A stretch of 16,754 nt of DNA from CAYPEK01 sp964409645 (GTDB lineage: Bacteria; UBP15; UBA6099): NCBI GenBank assembly GCA_964409645.1, contig CAYPEK010000096.1:1-16754 (forward strand), written 5' to 3'. Position 1 is the first letter of the stretch. The number at the start of each line of letters is the position of its first letter. The notes beneath the pieces were generated by a model, which searched no databases, was not told where the DNA came from, and saw only the letters and a list, made by a program, of their open reading frames with translations. Made by a program: the position numbers and the translations under genes. Of the stretch, positions 14,408 to 16,754 are shown piece by piece.

Positions 14408-16474
14408 ATGGGCGGATACTGCGGCAAATTGCTGTATGTCAATCTGACGGACGGCTCGATGGAAGGCCGGCCCCTCGCGGAGGAAACGGCACGGCTCTAC
14501 ATGGGCGGCTGCGCGCTGGCTGCGCGCGTGCTTTTCGACATGAAGGCGTACGCTGCGGACCCGCTCGGTCCGGATAACACGTTCGTGGTGATGACCGGGC
14601 CGCTGACGGGCACGACGATGCCGGGTTCGGGCCGTTTCGAGATCGCGGCGCGTTCGCCGCTGACTGGCGGGTTCGGCGTGTCGAGCGCGGGAGGCCATTT
14701 CGGGCCGGAACTGAAGTTCGCGGGCTACGACGGGATAGTTGTGACGGGAGCGGCGGCGGAACCGGTTTATCTTTGGATAAAGGACGGCAAAGCGGAGCTT
14801 CTGCCCGCGGAATCGCTTTGGGGGAAAACGGCGGGCGAGACACGCGCCGCGATCGCCGCGGAGCGCGGCGAGAAGGGCTGCCGCACGATCTGCATCGGAC
14901 CCGCCGGCGAGAACAAGGTGCTGTTCGCTTGCGTTGCGGCCGGCTCGCACAATTTCGCGGGCCGCTGCGGGCTCGGCGCTGTGATGGGAGCGAAGAATCT
15001 GAAGGCGATCTCAGTTCGCGGAAAAGCAAAACCAGAGCTGGCCGACGAGGAAGAGTTCAAGGAGATACGCGAGAAGATTCTGAAGGTTGTGAAAGAGGAC
15101 GTCACATGCTCGTCGTATTCGTCGTACGGGACGGACGGGACGATGCAGCTCGGGATGCTGGTGAGCGACGTGCCGACAAAAAACTGGCGGGTGGCGAACT
15201 GGGAAGAAGGCGCGGACAAGCTGAACGGGATAACGATGGCGGACACGATCCTGAGCGGAAGGAAGTCGTGTTATGCGTGCCCGATCGGCTGCAAGCGAGT
15301 GGTGACGATACCCGACGGGCCGTACAAATGCGAGGGCGCGGCGGGGCCGGAGTACGAAACGGCGGCGTCGATGGGGACGCTGCAGATGATAGACGATCTC
15401 GAAGCGGTGTGCGCCGCGAACGAAATATGCAACGAGATGGGAATGGACACGATCTCGGCGGGCAGCTCGATTGCGTTTCTGAAGGAGTGCTACGAGAAAG
15501 GGCTGATCACCGAGGCGGACACGGGCGGCATCGCGCTGCGCTGGGGTGACCCCGGACAACTGATGGACCTGCTGAAGCTGACGGCTCTCAGGGAGGGCGT
15601 GGGCGACTTGATAGCGCAGGGCGTGAAACGGATGAGCGCGCGTATTGGTCGCGGATCGGAGAAATTCGCGGTGCACGCGAAAGGGCTCGAAGCGCCGATG
15701 CACGACCCGCGCGCGTATCACGGGCTTGCGCTCGCGTACATCACTTCGCCGCGCGGCGCGTGCCACATCACGCACTACGACATGGTGGTCGAGATGGGCG
15801 TCTATTCGTATCCGGAGTTCGGAATCACGGGCAACTACGACCCGCTGTCGAAGAAGGGCAAGGCGGACATGGTGGCCGGTTCGGAGAACATGGGAATCGT
15901 GATCGGGTCGGCGGTGATGTGCATGTTCGTGGCGTGGCCGCTGTCGTTCAAGAGGCACATGCTCCCCGTGCTGAACGCGGTGACGGGGTTCAACTGGACG
16001 CTGCAAGACCTGCGGGCGATCGGCGAGCGCGGCTGGCAGATACAGCGGGCGTTCGCTAACCTGTGCGGGCTGGGCGCGGCGGACGACAGGCTCGCGGAGC
16101 GCGCGATCACGCCGCATCCGGATGGCACGCCGTCCGGTCTCGACAAGATTGTGCACCAGATAACGAAATTCAGCCCTCCGGGCGTGCCGGGCGTTAAGGA
16201 CATTGCGATCGGCGCTGTGAAGCGGATTTTCCCGGTGCAGAAGCAGGTTGTTCAGAATCTCGGCAAGGTGATGTTCATGCGGAAGCTGCGCACGGAGGAG
16301 TTGAACCGCAAGGGCAGGCCGGACGTCGAATATATGCTGAAGGAATACTACACGGTGCGCGAACTGGACGCCGAAGGGCGGCCTTACGCGCGCAAGTTGA
16401 AATCGCTGCAACTCGACGACGTGGCAGCCGCTCTCCACGGCGGGGAGGCGGTTGCCGGACAGGAACAACAGTAG
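14408..16474 (+). CDS. Aldehyde:ferredoxin oxidoreductase family protein (tungsten/molybdenum pterin enzyme)
   Basis: A 688-residue AOR-family protein, a cytosolic oxygen-sensitive enzyme that oxidises aldehydes (or reduces acids) with ferredoxin at a tungsten- or molybdenum-bispterin site. The start GGYCGKLLYVNLTDG, then MTGPLTGTTMPGSGRF and GRCGLGAVMGAKNLKA, fit the N-terminal pterin-binding domain. The [4Fe-4S] cysteines are C288, C291, C295 (CYACPIGC) and C505 (SAVMCMF). The pterin-domain end LKEYYTVRELDAEGRP resembles the family's YYxxRGWDxxGxP but has REL in place of RGW. The protein is about 70 residues longer than typical AORs, with the extra part at about 575-640. ATG 14408 follows GGTGGTGG at 14397-14404. 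No partner subunit or pterin-synthesis gene is in the window. Subfamily and substrate cannot be fixed by sequence. Confidence 0.93.
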   Translation: MGGYCGKLLYVNLTDGSMEGRPLAEETARLYMGGCALAARVLFDMKAYAADPLGPDNTFVVMTGPLTGTTMPGSGRFEIAARSPLTGGFGVSSAGGHFGPELKFAGYDGIVVTGAAAEPVYLWIKDGKAELLPAESLWGKTAGETRAAIAAERGEKGCRTICIGPAGENKVLFACVAAGSHNFAGRCGLGAVMGAKNLKAISVRGKAKPELADEEEFKEIREKILKVVKEDVTCSSYSSYGTDGTMQLGMLVSDVPTKNWRVANWEEGADKLNGITMADTILSGRKSCYACPIGCKRVVTIPDGPYKCEGAAGPEYETAASMGTLQMIDDLEAVCAANEICNEMGMDTISAGSSIAFLKECYEKGLITEADTGGIALRWGDPGQLMDLLKLTALREGVGDLIAQGVKRMSARIGRGSEKFAVHAKGLEAPMHDPRAYHGLALAYITSPRGACHITHYDMVVEMGVYSYPEFGITGNYDPLSKKGKADMVAGSENMGIVIGSAVMCMFVAWPLSFKRHMLPVLNAVTGFNWTLQDLRAIGERGWQIQRAFANLCGLGAADDRLAERAITPHPDGTPSGLDKIVHQITKFSPPGVPGVKDIAIGAVKRIFPVQKQVVQNLGKVMFMRKLRTEELNRKGRPDVEYMLKEYYTVRELDAEGRPYARKLKSLQLDDVAAALHGGEAVAGQEQQ

Positions 16475-16497
16475 CGAGCAGCGAGGATAGAGGGAAA
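16470..16497. repeat. Repeat of the hemL-downstream element, directly after the AOR stop
   Basis: AGTAGCGAG (16470-16478, including the stop TAG) is followed by CAGCGAGGATAGAGGGAAAA. The 18-base core AGCGAGGATAGAGGGAAA (16480-16497) also occurs at 428-445 after hemL. A related AGTAGCGAACAGC at 16697-16709 may be a third, weaker copy. Confidence 0.65.
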
Positions 16498-16545
16498 AGA
16501 CAAAAACGAGAATACGTAATATGACGAAAAGCAACATACAAGCTA

Positions 16546-16754
16546 TGTAGGCTGGAGGCTTTCCTACAAGGACGTTGTTTTTATCTCATGTACAAAATAA
16601 AACTTTGTACATGGCACACAGGACAACGTGAATTTTCCTAAATAGAGAAAAGCAGGGGCTGGCAACGCGATGTATGCGGTGCCTGTGCTGCTTTGAAGTA
16701 GCGAACAGCAAATCTGCTGAATATTGACTATCGCTCCAATGCTCTGCGTTGGAG
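16546..16754. other. Structured spacer: series of hairpins, no gene seen
   Basis: No coding region is supported in 16475-16754. Inverted repeats seen: TGTAGG/CCTACA (16546-16568); ACGTTGT/ACAACGT (16572-16578 with 16623-16629) enclosing the perfect 10-bp stem CATGTACAAA/TTTGTACATG (16587-16613); a nested arm AGCAG...GGCA.CGC/GCG.TGCC...CTGCT (16651-16692); CAGCA/TGCTG (16706-16719); and CTCCAATG/CGTTGGAG (16734-16754, with one G-T pair), which reaches the window end. This could be a structured RNA, a leader of the next gene or a composite repeat. I recognise no known RNA family, and the part past the edge may be needed. Confidence 0.5.

Noticed and set aside
15011..16537. 508-residue reading frame antisense to the AOR gene
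   Set aside because: It is Arg/His-rich with no recognisable domain and lies entirely opposite a clear AOR gene; long open antisense frames are expected in GC-rich DNA.
16546..16754. tmRNA, SRP RNA, RNase P RNA or molybdenum-cofactor riboswitch
   Set aside because: None of the conserved cores of these RNAs could be found, despite the AOR neighbour making a Moco/Tuco switch tempting.

Overview
This is a GC-rich bacterial chromosomal window with ordinary, tightly packed genes and a few AT-rich spacers that carry many inverted repeats. The gene set is a HemL 3' end, a B12-type radical SAM protein, a tungsten-type aldehyde:ferredoxin oxidoreductase homologue, a SPASM radical SAM enzyme, and an ATP/ADP-translocase-like carrier fused to HEAT repeats and a cyclic-nucleotide domain. 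It suggests a free-living anaerobe, possibly from a poorly cultivated PVC/FCB-like lineage. That placement is inference; no marker gene here fixes the phylum. No phage, transposase, CRISPR or toxin gene is visible.

Layout. 1-405 (+): 3' end of hemL. 406-721: spacer with a 14-bp tandem repeat, three hairpins and a good promoter. 722-4164 (+): a B12-binding radical SAM protein and a GT39-like membrane glycosyltransferase, probably one operon. 4182-4722 (+): a promoter, a phasin-like coiled-coil gene and, one base after its stop codon, tRNA-Pro(GGG). 4837-5616 (+): surE. 5710-8952 (-): the transporter-HEAT-cNBD fusion, with its own promoter. 9070-12520 (-): a HisD homologue, a divergent HisB/IGPD homologue and a large-cap HAD phosphatase. 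12652-13680 (+): radical SAM/SPASM protein, divergent from the HisD gene. 13692-14093 (-): ruvX. 14094-14407: spacer with a chain of perfect hairpins. 14408-16474 (+): AOR-family oxidoreductase. 16475-16754: no gene seen, but several nested hairpins.

How the genes may work together. The minus-strand cluster is the most interesting part. It resembles three of the last four steps of histidine synthesis (dehydratase, phosphatase, dehydrogenase), but HisC is absent. The dehydrogenase has lost two of the four classical zinc ligands and a substrate histidine. The dehydratase has lost one manganese ligand and several active-site residues. Either this is a divergent histidine operon or the folds have been reused together for another substrate.

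The spacers are the second theme. A 34-nt element occurs upstream of the HisB-like gene and, inverted, upstream of ruvX; its two copies differ by paired changes that keep the hairpin. A different element (core AGCGAGGATAGAGGGAAA) follows both hemL and the AOR gene directly after their stop codons.
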